In this document: positions 24,958 to 38,091 of the stretch, one piece after another
Layout of the letters: every line of letters begins with the position of its first letter
Numbering within the stretch: the first letter of the stretch is position 1
From: Maratus speciosus
Taxonomy: Eukaryota > Arthropoda > Arachnida > Araneae > Salticidae
Direction: 5' to 3'
Assembly: GCA_963932465.1 (NCBI GenBank)
Contig: OZ010786.1
Location: 271,158,411 to 271,222,410, forward strand
Length of the DNA stretch: 64,000 nucleotides
Notes under the pieces: generated by a model
Database searches by the model: none
The model's input: only the letters and a program-made list of their open reading frames with translations
What the model was told of the DNA's origin: nothing
Translations under genes and position numbers: made by a program

Positions 24958-27761
24958 AATATTTTTAGAAGAAAATGAAAAGACTTTTCCTTTTCATTTT
25001 AAATATCCCGAAATTACGTTCCTTCGATTTTTTAGCGCTCTATTATGTTGAGAGAAAAACAGAAGGCCAATCACTGGGTAACAGTATTTTCAATTACATT
25101 AGCAAAAAATCTGTAGTTTATTTTTAAACGCTTTTTAAATCATGGTTTTAGTGTTATTGCAAAAGATTCATATCCCAGTAAAATTGTTCCTGGAAAAATA
25201 TATATCATAGTTATTAATCATTTTAAAAATCACAGTGGACTCAAAAAAACATAACGCACATTTTAACTACAAAACTACCCCCTAATAACGGTAATACACA
25301 TTTTACTTCAAAACTATATCTTCTAAACATTTGTTTTAAAATTAGGCAAAAACCTAATGGGGCGTTTTCATACTGAAGTTTTTCATAATAAACGTTTAAA
25401 ATTTTCAATACGAGCACCTAATTTTGACATCAAATTTAGCTTCTTTCGTTCGTTTTACTTTAGTATACCAAACGAGCAGACATTCGGTCAAATAAGTTAG
25501 GAAATATGAATTATAAAAATACTTTTATTGCTAAATTGATTCATAATCGTAACAAAATAGATTAAAGTGAGGGGTAGTATAGTTCTTATATAAATCAAGA
25601 ACAACTCGGTGAAATAAGCTGCAATTTTACGCTTCTAGATTCTACAAAAGCATGTAGTGTAAGGCTATGATATGTTGTATTGACTTATTCATGTAAGCAC
25701 AATTTTGCTCGAGAAAATTATAAAAGATAGGAATAAACAAATTACAGTTTAATTTTACCTTTAAAAGGTTTTCGCTTGGAATGATGCAGAAATTAATGTA
25801 TAATGAGATTGGCTGTAACATAGATAATCCATTTCATAGATCATATTTATACTGTAAGCGCTAATTCTAGTGGTGTTCAAAAATGACATCAAATTTTAAT
25901 TATTCGATAAAGCTAAAAATAATCCATTTATCCAAAGAAGCGAAATTCATAATAAAAATTCAATTTTGTTCTCTAAATACCCCGTTTCCAACGTTATTCG
26001 CTTCAGAACACTTAAGTAGTATTGATTTTTCGATTACGTATTGCAAAGTTGTGCACAAAATTTAGAGAATATAAATTTCAAGAATATTCCGCACATTATT
26101 GTTAATATGATTTTTTTAAAAGTGTGCTACGTTATTAACCAGAATTTATTTAATTAAAATTTAAAATTCTTTAGTGCGTAATTCCCAAAATTATCACTAT
26201 AGAATGCAAAATTCCAGAAATTACTGGAATGTTTAAAACTCTATGATTTACATGAAATTTTTATTCAATTTTAAGGTTTCTCTCTGCCTTCCCTTTCCCG
26301 TAGATGGCATTTAAAATCTTCACACAATTTTGTAATGTAACTGTAAATGCTGTTTATCACTTTCTTCCGTTCTAAATTTAAACGTATAATTATTTTATTT
26401 TTTTTTTGGGGGGGGGGAGAAATTTTTTCAGTCTCTTTAACTAATTAGCAAAAATAAAATACAATATTAGGTTTGATCAAAAGTTTGAAGAAAGATTTAA
26501 TATAATGGATATCATTCGTTGATGTTATATGTTGGACGCTACCAAAGTACTTTAGGCACAAGGGAACCGAAATCACCCACGCGTGGACAGCCAACTGTGA
26601 GGTACAGGAACAATAAATCCATAAGGGGAAAAAGGGAAAAAAAAGTTTGGTGCATTAGAAAATCACTAACGGATACAACACTTCTGTGTGCTAATATCAA
26701 TGATACGTAAATATGTTTAAATATATCTAAATCTGCTTAAAATTATCCAAATTTTATTTCAATAAGTTTGCATGCAGCATATCTTACACACATATATATA
26801 TATATATAATTTATGATTATAGTATAAATTTATTAGATTTGTTATTAAAAAATTATATTAAAAATGTAAGAAGTTGGTAAAGGCTGAAATTCTTTCAAAA
26901 TTTCACAATGTGAAAAAGTTTTATGCTCTCTTTTATAGCTTTTACGCCACTCAAGCATTTAAACAAAAGCAAATAATTATAACCAACATTAAAAGCCTTT
27001 AACACATCGTAATTAAGTAATATGAATGTTTTTGATCGAAAACCTTTTTGATTATTTCATATAGTCATATATAAATCCACCTCACGTATATGTTAATCCT
27101 CCTGCTTTTGTGAGAAAAAAATCAGAATTTTTCAAAAACTCGGATATAAGTTGAAACTCGTTCATAAACTCTGTCAAAATATAAAATCCCACAACAAAAA
27201 CTTACTAGAATTTCTTTTTAATGAAATGAGACAATTATCTTTAAAAAAGATTTAAAGACAAAATATAAATGTAAGCATGTATATACATAAAGTAACAAAT
27301 TAAATCAATAAAAAATGTAATCGTTAGAATCCTTCAAATTACGATCCTGTATCAAACACGCTGAACAATTATTTTTAAATTACACCCCCTCCCCCCTTCC
27401 GTAGTAACCATCATATATATCCATTGCTTCATCAGTGTGCATTTTCTGTAAATCCTTTTCATTTTACATTAAAAGTAATGCATTATCCTATCTACCGTCA
27501 TTTTCACTGCTGATGCAACATTTTGGAATGGCCTGGTGAATTTTCTGTGGGTATATCGGTTCCTTCGTAACTTTTCTCTCTTTGATTCCTGGAGCCAAGC
27601 ATAAGTTGATCTAGTTGCCACAGTATTTCCAACTGGTTGAAAAGGCACACATCTAAATATTTAAGTACTGAAGGGAAACCTTTCGGACTGACAGCAAGAC
27701 TTGATTTAAAACTTTTAGCATCTTATTAAACTTTTATTCTTATCTCCTTTATTGCATCACT
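24958..27761. other. long non-coding stretch
   Basis: Contains a G10 run (26408-26417), an (AT)n tract near 26793-26809 and a GC-richer patch at 26515-26700. That patch has a 63-codon plus-strand frame without recognised relatives. No element ends were seen. A second modestly GC-richer patch lies at 27480-27660; its frames on both strands contain stops. Confidence 0.5.
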
Positions 27762-27971
27762 CACTGTAAAAAAAAAAAAAAAAACAGACTAAAATACGAA
27801 AATACTACTGGCAATCGAGACGCCAGTACTATTTCCGTATTTTAACGAAACTTTTTCCTGGTAAACTACAGAAAAATTTCCTCTTTTTTTTTTTGGCAAT
27901 CACGGGGGAAAACTTCGCGTCTCGATTGCCAGTAGTATTTCAGTATTTTAGCCCGTTTTATTTTTACAATG
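27762..27971. mobile_element. 210-bp CACTG-ended MITE
   Basis: The left terminus is CACTGTAAAAAA and the right is TTTTTACAATG (one change). Just inside, the arms pair over about 45 bp around ATACTACTGGCAATCGAGACG. CT flanks both ends (27760-27761 and 27972-27973), suggesting a 2-bp target duplication. No coding capacity. Confidence 0.82.
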
Positions 27972-28569
27972 CTGTGATGTAGCCTATGAATGCCACAATT
28001 TGTGTTCCTTTATTTTATAAACCTGCACCTCGAGATTTTTTTCCGCATATTCTTGAGACAATCCTTAGTGCATGATCTTGTTGATCAAAACTCTTTTGTG
28101 GCCACAATGGATAACCACAATATTGGTGAGAATGTTTCTTCTAAAATCTGTTTCTAAATGGAAGATAGGTAATGACGCTAGTCAAAATTCTCAGATCTCG
28201 ACACTAAAATACGTAAGATTACGTATTATTTCAACGTTTTTGCTATATTGTGTGTAGTGAATTAACATTAGTGTTCTAAAACATTTTTATTTATATTAGG
28301 ATTCGATAATTTGAGGATAAGACCATTAATTTTTTAATTTTAGCATCGCATGGAAGCCAATCCCCTATTTTCACCTTGTATTTCGTCCTAAATAGCTCGA
28401 TTTAAGCTGTGATCACAGTTAATGTCATACCGTAGGATTTATCATATTTCTTCATAAACCGGTTTTATAAGAAGAGAACGATAGAAAGCACACCATGTGG
28501 TAGTTTACTTTTGTAGCGGGGTGAGTAAGAAACTTATCGGTGTATGTAATGTCTTACCTAATACTATAA
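27972..28569. other. non-coding stretch
   Basis: No features recognised; a 61-codon chance frame at 28072-28257 has no relatives I know. Confidence 0.5.
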
Positions 28570-30445
28570 TACGAGCAAAAATTGTGTGTGCGTGTATGTA
28601 AATTTTATCTTAAAAACGGCTCTTACGATTTTGACTAAATTTTGTATTTTACCATTTTCGGGCACGAGAGATCATTGCGCTAGGCCACATGTTCGAAAAT
28701 TTTATTAGTGGGTCATTTTGGATCATAATGGGTCAAGGTCAAGCTAATTATATCTAAAAAACGGCTTAATCGATTTTAACTAAATTTTGTGTCTAACTGT
28801 TTTTAAGACGGAAAACTAATGGGGGAGGTCATGTTCGATAAATTTCGATTAGTGGGACATATTTTGGTCATTATGGGTCAAGTCAATTTTATCTAAAAAA
28901 CGGCTCTAACGATTTTAAATAAATTTTGTATTCCACCATTTTGGATTACGAGAAGACGATTAGGCTAAGTCACATGTTAGAGAAAATTCGATTAGTGGGT
29001 TATTTTTGGGACGCAGCAGGTCAAGCTAATCTTATACAGAAAACGGCTCTAATGATTTTGACTAAATGTTTTATTATGTCGTTATCTGGCACAAGAATAC
29101 AATTGGGCTATGAGGAATTTCAAAAACAATCGAATAAAAACAACTATTCTTCGAATCAGTCATTAACCACATCAATTCAAATAAATCAACAGAACGATTT
29201 GATCCATTCATAGTAAATAGGCACTCTAATAATTAACCACTTCACCGGCGACAGGTATGGGGAAACAATGCTTTTACCCCCGACTTATCTCGGGGCAGCC
29301 GGTGAAGTGGTTAAAAACTAGAAGAATTGAATATTAAGATATTTATTTTTACTAGGCAATCCTGGTTCAGATCACTTATAGCGGTGATCGCTCGCTTCAG
29401 AATTTAAATTACATCAACCTTAAAAACAAACGGAAAAAATAGTAAAGTTAAAAATAGGGTTACCATAATTCTTGGCGATGATTAATTTTCGCCAAGTCAA
29501 ACAGAAAGAAAGGGGGGTTTTAACAGGCTAGGTTGCGTATTCAAGAATATTCGATTAGTGCGTTATTTTTGGGTCACTGTGGGTCAAGCTTATTGTATCT
29601 AAGAAACGACTCAAACAATTTTGATTAAATTTTGTATTCTACCGTTTCAGATTACGAGAAGACCTTTCAGCTAAGTCACATTTGGCTATTTGATTAATGA
29701 GTCATTTTTGAGTCACTACGGTTCAAGATAATTTTAACTAAAAAATGGCTCGAACGATTTTTATTAAATTTTGTATTCTGCCGTTTTCGGGAACAGAAAG
29801 ACCACTGGGTTAGCTCGCATGTTCGAGGAAATCCTATAAGTGGTTCATTTTGGGTTACTATGGGTCCGGGTCAAACTAATTATATCTAAAAAACGGCTCA
29901 AAATATGTTGACAAAATTTTGTATTACATCGTTTTCGGCATCTTCTGATCATTCCTCTAGATCACATATTAGAGAAATTTCGGTTAATGGCTCATTTTTT
30001 TTAACCGCGTGTCAAGCTAATTTTATCTAATAAACAGCTCTAACGATTTTTACTGAATTTTCTATTGTTTTTTATACCGTTTTCAGTCTTGAAAAGATCA
30101 CTGGGATGCTCACATGTTCGAGAAAATTAAGTTAGTGGGTCATTTTGGGATCACTGCGGGTCAAGCTAATTTTATTTAAAAAACGGCTCTAAAGATTTTG
30201 ATTAAATTTTGTATTATACCGTTTTCGGAGACGTGAAGATCATCGGGCTAGGTCACATGTTCGAGAAATTTTGATTATTGAGTCAGTTTGGGGTCACTAC
30301 GTGTCTAGCTACTTTTATCTAAAAACAGATTTAACGATTTTTGACTAACCTACATTTTTTTATTACCAGAAGATCATTGAGCTACGTCATATGTTTGAGC
30401 AGATTTGTTTAGTGGGTTATTTTGGGTGACTACGGGTCAGGGTCA
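28570..30445. repeat. tandem array of ~143-bp units (about 10 readable units)
   Basis: The anchor AACGGCT, usually preceded by TATCTAAAA and followed by .TAACGATTTTGACTAAATTT, occurs at about 28615, 28760, 28899, 29042, 29605, 29744, 29892, 30033, 30182 and 30325. Spacings are 139-149 except for a 563-base gap that holds the small TTAA element at 29233-29314 and decayed sequence. Each unit also has a GGTCACATGTTCGAGAAA word and a TTAGTGGGTCATTTTGGG word. The array begins after a TGTGTGTGCGTGTATG patch. Open frames within it (28926-29213, 30422-30619) are array sequence. Confidence 0.9.
29233..29314. mobile_element. 82-bp TTAA-flanked miniature element
   Basis: TTAACCACTTCACCGGC at the left and its exact reverse complement at the right end (29298-29314), 48 bp apart. 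The outer tetranucleotides are TTAA, as for piggyBac targets. The interior has another short GGGG/CCCC patch. It is among the smallest plausible piggyBac-type MITEs and sits inside the ~143-bp array. Confidence 0.8.
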
Positions 30446-31111
30446 CAAAGCCGCAAAGTTGGCGATATTTGGAGAAATATTGTCTACATTTGGTCAAAAA
30501 TAGGCTTTCAAGAGTACGAAAAAAAAAAACACATACTTTCTCCAAATGAAAGGGTGTCGCTAAATTTGGTGAAAAAAATAGGCTTCCAGTATGTTAAAGA
30601 TTTTTTTAGAAACTCTTAATAGCCCTCAAAATACTTGGTTAAACCAATCAGAATCGAACAAAATATGTAATGTAGATTGATGTCCTTTCGTTGTAAATGT
30701 GAAAATAATATAAAATTTAGAAAAATGTACGTTCATAGTTTTCATATTTATGGCTTTTTTTGTAAATAATACTTTTGTAAAAATCATGCTTTATAGAATA
30801 ATGTAGAGAGATTGATACACTGAGAATATTATATCGAGTTGAACACAAAGCTAATTTTGATCAATCATAGCTCGGTAATCCCCACTAATGATTGATTTCA
30901 GCTCACATTGCACCAATCACAGTGCTCTAAAAATAGTTGTTCTCAGTTTCCTTCTTTACACAACTGTTTAACCTTATATCTACTACATTATGATCTACTG
31001 CAATTTTTTTATGTATTTTTTTTTCAGTTACTACAATGAAATTTAAAATATATACATAAAAAAATACTCGCCCGTGAGAAATTTAATTCGTTAGAGGTAA
31101 CTAATTAAAGT
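30446..31111. other. non-coding stretch
   Basis: AT-rich DNA after the array; nothing recognised. Confidence 0.5.
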
Positions 31112-32039
31112 GGTACTTTAAAGTACCGTCAGTACACTATGCCTAAAATATTCTCGTAGCAGAAAACCTACATGGTATTTCAAGTAAAGTTTAAACTCTG
31201 AAAAATGCTAAATAACAAGAAGACACTCGCGAATTAACAATAAAAAATATTAAATGGACATAGTTTTATTTTAAACATGAATAATGACTAAAAATTCAAA
31301 TTTGATGGCATTAAAATATGTATATATATTTATATATATTTTTTTTTTCGATTTTGTTAGCAGTCCTATAGTTATGCGACGCCCATATTCCAAGGACAAC
31401 ATGTTCTTCCGCATCTCCACATATGCAATATATGAATTTAAATAAGCCATTTCTAGCATAGCAAAAAAGATATGGTGCCTCAACTTTCTCGATTTCCGAA
31501 TAATAATAATAATGAAACAGAAAAGAAATACCAGGAAAATCATTACTACACTACAATTTAGTAATTACATTATAAAGCAAATAAAAACGATGAATAACCA
31601 CACAGACGAAAAGTAAACAAGAAGTTTTTTTCCAACACCCAGTTTACTGGCGGTACTTATAAGTACCACCGAGTTATTCTACTGTTAAATCAAATATATA
31701 GACCGTTTTCCTAAAATGGCTAATGAAATTGTATTCTAAGATCATAATGAACACATAAAAAAATCCAACAGTTATCTTATATCCTTTACGGTGTTTGCAG
31801 CAATAAAAAGACGAGCGTGACAATCTGCAAAAAATGTCGGCACAAAACACATCGACTGTTTCAAAGATACAATTCTCGCTAAAATAACAAACTAGAACTA
31901 CTGATGCCATGCATCCTCAAAAAGTACAGTTAACAGAGTATATTTGCAAAGTACCATTAGAATATTAGTCATACCCACTATGGAATGAAAGTTTAAAAAG
32001 AGTGGTGCTTATAAGTACCGTCAGTAGATAAAGGGTTAA
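31112..32039. mobile_element. piggyBac-like element debris with three GGTACTT..AAGTACC palindromes
   Basis: A 16-bp palindrome GGTACTTATAAGTACC or a close variant occurs at 31112-31127, 31652-31667 and 32004-32019. The right end read on the minus strand is TTAACCCTTTATCTACTGAC followed by the palindrome, a typical piggyBac-type terminus, with TTAA at 32036-32039. The copy at 31652 is preceded by a decayed version of the same terminus (CCCAGTTTACTGGCGG), so 31640-32039 is probably one ~400-bp MITE. The copy at 31112 is followed by another decayed terminus in right-end orientation. Confidence 0.6.
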
Positions 32040-33152
32040 AATACTTTCCGTTTGAAGAAAACATTTAAGCATTACATTTAGTCTTGAAAATAACCCTACT
32101 TACGGTACGAAAAGTAAGAATATTTTCTAAGAGAAATATTTTTATACGAGTATGTTTAATATTTATACATTTTTCCCGGTGTATACGGCATTTTGATATT
32201 TCAACACATTTTCTTATTTATGCTACAGACAAATTTTATCAGTTCTTTATCAAATATTTTTAATAAAGGTTCTCTTAATGTGTACATTTTAGAGGCAAAT
32301 AAGACAAGCTCACAAAATAACTATCAATTTTTAGGATAAACCATCACTAATGTACTTCAATAATAATTTAAGAACAGCACAAACTATTAACTATTTGTTT
32401 AAAAACAAACTTATCCATTTCTTTCACATGCAGCTGTACCCCATATGGAAAATTTGATTGGAAAAGTTTCTTATAAACTTTAAAAGTTATTACTTTTATC
32501 TGATATTAAATATATTTTTTAGATTGAGTAATATTTGAAAAAAAATATTTTAACACTGTGACATAAAATGTTTGTAAAGAATTTTTATCTTCCTAGAAAA
32601 GTTTTATTTAAGAAACAAAACAAAATATCTAAAAGAAATCCTTCCTCAATTTGACAAATTTTTCTGGATTTTTCTATTTGATTCTATCAATACTTATTTC
32701 AGTTATATTTCAGAATTTGTAATAATTACAGTGTGTCAAAAAATATTAATACAAAGGTGATGGAAGATAGAGTACATGACATTAAACAATTTTTGCACAG
32801 GAAAATGGTCTCAAAAACTAATTACTCTATCAAAAATATAAACCATCACTGTAATCCGAAATTGGATACACAATTTTAATAATATTGAAGATATGAGGAC
32901 ATGAGTTTCAAAATTCACCTTATCCGGAAAATCAAATTTTGGGAAAACGCGAAAAACCTTTAACTGTCTCCATTGGTTTTTATTGCAAACCAAGATTGTA
33001 CAATGGCAGAAATACGGCATAAAACTAGTTTTTTTGCAGATTTTTGTGGGGTTTTTTTTTTGGCGCAGGTTTACCAAGAAAATAGGCTGATAGAGAAGAC
33101 ATGACTTTTTTAATTTTTGGATAAGGTGAATTTTTAAATTCACGTCCTCATA
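32040..33152. other. non-coding stretch
   Basis: No element ends recognised. The 114-codon minus-strand frame at 32811-33155 is the longest open frame nearby, but its composition (Phe, Lys, Ile, Leu-rich) is what A/T-rich DNA gives by chance and it resembles nothing I know. Confidence 0.5.
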
Positions 33153-33155
33153 CAC

Positions 33156-33219
<64 letters not shown>

Positions 33220-33515
33220 TAAAGTTACTAAAACTTTTCTAGGAAACTGGGATTCCTAGAACTTTTCATGTAACGGCAACAACAAAAATTCATGTAACAG
33301 ATACACTCTTGGACCGTAAATCTGAAAATCTGTAAGGTTACTAAGACTTTTTTGGAAACTTTGATGCCTGAAACTTTTTATGTAACTGCAACCCGAGATA
33401 CAGATAAAATTTTAGTAAGATTACTCTAATTTTAATAGATCCTTTTGTAAAGCTACAGATTTCTGTAGCTTTACAAAAACTAGTTTTGTAGATTTACATC
33501 TTTTTTTGTACAGTG
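33153..33515. mobile_element. 363-bp CACTG-ended MITE, TA-flanked, with internal tandem
   Basis: Left terminus TA-CACTGTAAAA, right terminus TTTTTTGTACAGTG-TA. Inside are two ~113-bp tandem units (starting near 33216 and 33328), each opening ATCTGTAA(A/G)GTTACTAA and ending TATGTAAC or CATGTAAC. The left terminus runs into an A57 tract (33159-33215), probably an expansion of the terminal A run seen in all members of this family. Confidence 0.82.
33159..33215. repeat. A57 homopolymer
   Basis: Uninterrupted A run at the left end of the MITE. Other members have 6-16 A at this place. Confidence 0.9.
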
Positions 33516-33639
33516 TACAGATAAAATTTTAGTAGAGCATACAGATTTCTGCAACTTTACATATGCAGAATTACAATTTTTTTTTTACATTGCCCATTTC
33601 CAACTGAACGTTCAAAAACGTATAAATGAAATTTGGTTC

Positions 33640-34030
33640 AATTCTATCCATAACTTCATACACTTTCAGATTATACAAAAAAAAATTCGCACAAAAATCT
33701 TTATCACAGGAAACCCTTCCGTGGAATTACCCCCTATTTCAAATAAGATCTGACGGCCGTGGTCGAAAACGTATATATATATGAAGTTTCGTTCAATTTT
33801 ATGCATAACTTCCTACGCTTTCCTATGATAAAATAAGAAAAATGGCAGTAAAATTGCTATCACAGAGACCCTTGCCTGGGAAATATCCCCATTTACAACA
33901 ACTCATACCTACTGGTCGTGGCCAAAAACATATATATGAAGTTTGATTCTATTCTAGCGTAACTTCATACACATATTGGTGATACAAAGAGGACACACAC
34001 GGGCATACAGACATTTTGTAAAAACTTTTT
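33640..34030. repeat. tandem array of ~154-bp units (three)
   Basis: The anchor (T)AACTTC(A/C)TAC occurs at 33652, 33807 and 33961 (spacings 155 and 154), each preceded by GAA(A/G)TTT.GTTCAATT and followed by a CTATCACAG or TTATCACAG block and AA.TACCCC. After the third anchor the array runs into GGACACACACGGGCATACAG and a short A tract, which looks like the end of the repeat family. Confidence 0.8.
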
Positions 34031-34975
34031 ATTCGGTATCCAGGGTTCTCGCTGCCGCTCGCCATTGTACCAAATCGTGACAGAATGCTCCATTTGGAGA
34101 GTAAAAGAAGAATCAGAGTCGCTGATTTGCGAGTGCTCAATTTCTGCTCTTTTTTTTTTGTGAGCCAATACAGTCGAGATTCTTATGCGCGTTGCTAAAC
34201 GATTGATTTAGCTTTACATGTTCAATCGCAGCGTGTCATTTACATTGTTCTATTTATAGAGTTACTGACCCAACATCAATTCAGTTTTACAACAACCAAA
34301 GGCAGAGAAAAGATTATTATTATTTCTCTATTGTGAGTTAATTACAATCTACGCGCTGGCGTGATGCCGGTAAAAACACAAGCAAAATTACTCGCATCAA
34401 ACGCAAAATAGAGGAAAGTTTTGCTGAAATGCTGTGTTGAAAGTATCCGTTTACAATACTGTTTATTAGTTACATGTAAAGTATCATTGGCCGGATAAAT
34501 TGTTTCTATTGGTTAAGAATCGAAATCTCATAGCAATTTTTGATGTATATTTTCACAACGGTAAATCAAAGACAGCTGTTTTTAATTTTTATTTAGACTG
34601 TTAAAGAATTTTAAAACAACTGCTGAAACATTTAAATTTAGGATGCATTTCGAATGTACTTATTTTTGATAGTTTTTGTAGCGGATAGTCGAATTTCTAT
34701 TTTATAAGCAATTACATAAAATTAGGTTATTTTAGAACATTTTGAAAATAAAGGATATAATAAGGGTTTAAAGATATATTTTGCAGTGTTTTACGCAGGA
34801 GCAGTTTTAATAACGTTTCTTTTCATATTTGGCTACTAATTTTTTCTATTTCTTATTCGCCAAATCGCTAATATTGGTCAAAAATTTCTTAGTAAATTAA
34901 ATGCAGCTCAGCGTAAAAATGGATAACTAATTTAAAAGCCACCTTTAAGAAATTTACGCAATACTCAGTAAGACT
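34031..34975. other. non-coding stretch with a GC-richer patch
   Basis: The patch at 34040-34190 is GC-richer and carries two overlapping minus-strand open frames (33949-34140 and 33965-34168). Neither is recognised and both run on into the preceding array, so I do not call a gene. The rest is AT-rich. Confidence 0.45.
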
Positions 34976-35655
34976 TACGAATTCTTTTCTGTAACCCTGT
35001 ATATGAACTGTAGCATTTATACACACTGTATAGTATGTATATATATACTGAAACTTAAAACCTCATATCATAATTAAAAATGCATTTCCAGCAATCACTG
35101 CTAATATAAAGTAATTCGGATACAGTATAGTATCTGAAATATTTTGTGTGCCGCTGTAAATTCTATTCACATCGTATTATACATGAAATAACTTATAGTA
35201 AACCTCTGAAACGTATATCGATTTCATTATATAAGGAATAGTTTAACATAATTGAAATACACTGCAAACAATTCCCCCCCTATACCATCATGTAACGAAA
35301 TTCTTTTGTTTGGCTCTATAAATGAATAATAACTATTCTTTGCACCGCATATTCTACAGAATGTATATTTTAGTGGACTTCATAAATGTATATAAATTTA
35401 ATTATGTTTGAAAGGGTATAACACCATTAAAAATTATTTGAAACAAATTTTTCCCATTGGCCGTAATGTAACGGTATACTTTTGACTGTCTCTGTAATTG
35501 AACTAAACATCATACAAACTTAACTTGAAATAGGGAACGTGCTATGGTAGAGGTCAGTAACATCCAAAAATTTCAGTGCAATCCGAGTATATTTACGAGA
35601 GTTAGAGCGCGGACAGACGGCCAGGCAAACCAAAGTCATAAACACTTTTCAAATT
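34976..35655. repeat. second locus of the ~165-bp array family
   Basis: Blocks of the form ACGAA.TTCTTTT.TGT...CTGTA....GAAC recur near 34976, 35130, 35295 and 35470 (spacings about 155-175). The segment 35585-35655 matches the tail of the array at 20190-21790 (GTTAGAG.GC, a GACAGACGG word, then ATAAACACTTTTC). The orientation and order are the same as at the first locus. Confidence 0.6.
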
Positions 35656-37485
35656 TTCTTGGGAAGTTTTAAAACTGTACATAAAATGGAACATTTACAA
35701 GCTTATAGAGTAAACCATTGCTTAATTCAGGTATTTTTCTGTTGCCCCGCTAATTACATTATAGAGTTACGGTGGAAAATTTGCAGTTGTTTAGCATTAA
35801 TAAGAATAAAATTGAAACTCTTCTCGACTGTGTGTGTGGTGGTGGGGGGGGAGGAGGGGATTTAAATCCGGGGCGACGTTGCTCCTCCCCAGATTACCTT
35901 CTCTAAATTCGTCACGGTCTGGAATGTTGCAGTTACCAAATTGATGTATCCGAAAGTCTAAGAAATAGAGTCCATTGTACTTTCTGATCTATTTTTCATT
36001 TTTGTGATCAAAACATTTTTACAATGATTTCAATAAAGCTTCTTAAAATATGCTGTTTAAGAATCATTACTCCATTTATAAATGCAGTGGATCCTATTGA
36101 GAGTTATTAGTTAACAGATAATTCGCTTAACATCATCAAATTGTACGTCAGAAAAAAAGTCCATTGTGAACAATCAGGATATTTTTACACTTGTATCATA
36201 TATATACATGGAGATTTATTTGTTTAGTGACACGTAAACAAAACTGATGATTTAATTTTCTTAATTATGTGGACTAAAAGTGAAAAAAAATTCTCAAAAT
36301 TTTGTACCTATAATTTTTTAGCGTACACAAAGATCGACTGGTTTTTTTTGTAAAAAATTAATTGACATCTGGTTAATGCTTATCTATAGTTTCTAAAACA
36401 GCTATTCCAGAAAAAAAAGCTGATTGTTAAAGTTTAGGGTATTTTTACCTTTCGTTTCTGGCAATTTTTACCTAGAAAAATAGTTAAAAATACAGTTTTC
36501 AATGCGAAGAATAATCCTCACTTTCATTTTCCTTCAAATATAACATAAGAGAAAATGATAATTAAATTATTTAATGGATTCCGAAGAAATTCACTTTTAT
36601 TAATAATAAATAATAATAGTTTGATCTGGCCGATTGTGCGTGTGCATGTCTGTCGGTGATGAAAAAAGCGTTATGATGCAATTTAAGACATAGGGAAAAT
36701 TAATCGCATTTGTGAAAATGTAAAAACATAAAATAAAATAAATTAACTTGTAGGGAAATTGAAAACTACTTTTTACCCGTGGTTTATTCTTTTGTTTATA
36801 GGTAATGCATAAGAATAGCAAGCGGAGGGGGAAGAGGTCACCATCTGGCTTAGGGGAAGCGGAATGTCTTTTGAGTTTTAGAGTGAGGAGAAAGTAGAAA
36901 ATGATTATTCGGAAAAATGGAGTTTCAAACATTGCGGAAAATCAATGCGAGTACAGTTACCTCTCATAAAGGAGATTTTGGATTTCTGTCCTATAATTGT
37001 CGGCACGATTTGTTCAGAGTATGAAGGTTTTATGCAAGACGTCTCTTTGGATCAACTTAAACAATACTTAACCATTGATTTTCCGTTCAATTGGTGCTTG
37101 GTAGCATTACTTAAAAATTAAATTTTATCATAGTGTCAGGACGACTTAGCCAATAGATAGGATGTGGGGTAAAGAACTACTCCTTAAGTATTCTCTGGTT
37201 GGATAAAGGGAGATCTATGCCGGTGAAGCACTATACCGAATATTAAAGGTTTCTGTAGTCATTTATTTTCCATGCTATCTTTTTCTTTGATTTAACGCAT
37301 TTGCGAGTTTATTCCAGAGTGATTTTCCTGCCTCTCTTCACTGAGTTAAATATCACACCTTTTGATCATGTGTTGAACGAAAATATCCCCTTTTATGGGT
37401 ATGCAAATATCAGGTATCATGTTGGAAACTTTATAAGTCTGTCTTCACCAGCGGCGGAGCTTATTCAATATTACTGCGTATCTTA
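35656..37485. other. non-coding stretch
   Basis: Includes a G-rich patch (35830-35860). A 110-codon minus-strand frame at 36600-36932 is Phe/Ile/Leu-rich without known relatives. No element ends recognised up to the TTA at 37483. Confidence 0.5.
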
Positions 37486-37639
37486 CAGGGAGAGGGTCCG
37501 AGGTTGGTCTCACCGAATGCGATGAACCTTTGTGTATCGATAGAATATAGTTAGTATATAAACGTATGAGCGTCATAAAGCACAATCCTCAGGGGGTCTT
37601 GAGAAAATAACTCGCAAAGTTTAAGCTACAGTTCGAAAT

Positions 37640-37745
37640 CGGATTAATTTCCTTCTTTGGCAAGCGGCTCAGTAGAACGATCGGTTTGTCGCTGGATTTC
37701 AGTTTTTTCGGCCCGGGATCAAATCCGGCTCCGACTTGTTTTTCG
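37640..37745 (+). promoter_or_regulatory. tRNA-like segment with Pol III B-box in the left arm
   Basis: GGATCAAATCC (37716-37726) differs by one base from the canonical Pol III B-box GGTTCRANNCC and is embedded in a T-arm-like hairpin (GCCCGGG...CCGGCT). Upstream at about 37670-37690 is an A-box-like GGCTCAGTAGAAC. The mirror copy in the right arm has its B-box at 40357-40367 on the minus strand, with GGTCAGTATAACG upstream. The acceptor stem cannot be closed, so it is a tRNA relic and not a functional tRNA gene. Confidence 0.5.
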
Positions 37746-38091
37746 GAACGAAAATTTTTATCAATCATTTTCGAACCACAATTGAAAAGATATGTATGAT
37801 AATTGAAATTTACGTAAAACATGAATTAAATGTATGTTTTGTTGCATATAAGTTCTTTTTTAACTACGATATTTTGCATGTTTAAATATATAATGAAAAG
37901 TTTAAAAAAAAACGCATATTTATATGTCTATAGACCAAAAATTTTTGTTGTTATTTAAAATTATTTACAGTTATTTCAATGAATATCAACAATTTTTTAA
38001 CAGAGAAATAAATTAAAACACGTGAATAATTATATTATTCTAATTTTGTTTCTATATGAAATTATTTCGAATATCTGATGATTTTTTTTAA

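Noticed and set aside
28570..30445. CRISPR array
   Set aside because: Units are contiguous diverged tandem repeats without constant-length unique spacers, in a eukaryotic context.
28926..30619. Open frames of 95 and 65 codons
   Set aside because: They consist of units of the ~143-bp array and are not conserved from unit to unit.
33949..34168. Two overlapping minus-strand open frames in a GC-richer patch
   Set aside because: They run into the ~154-bp array, contradict each other in frame and match no protein I know.
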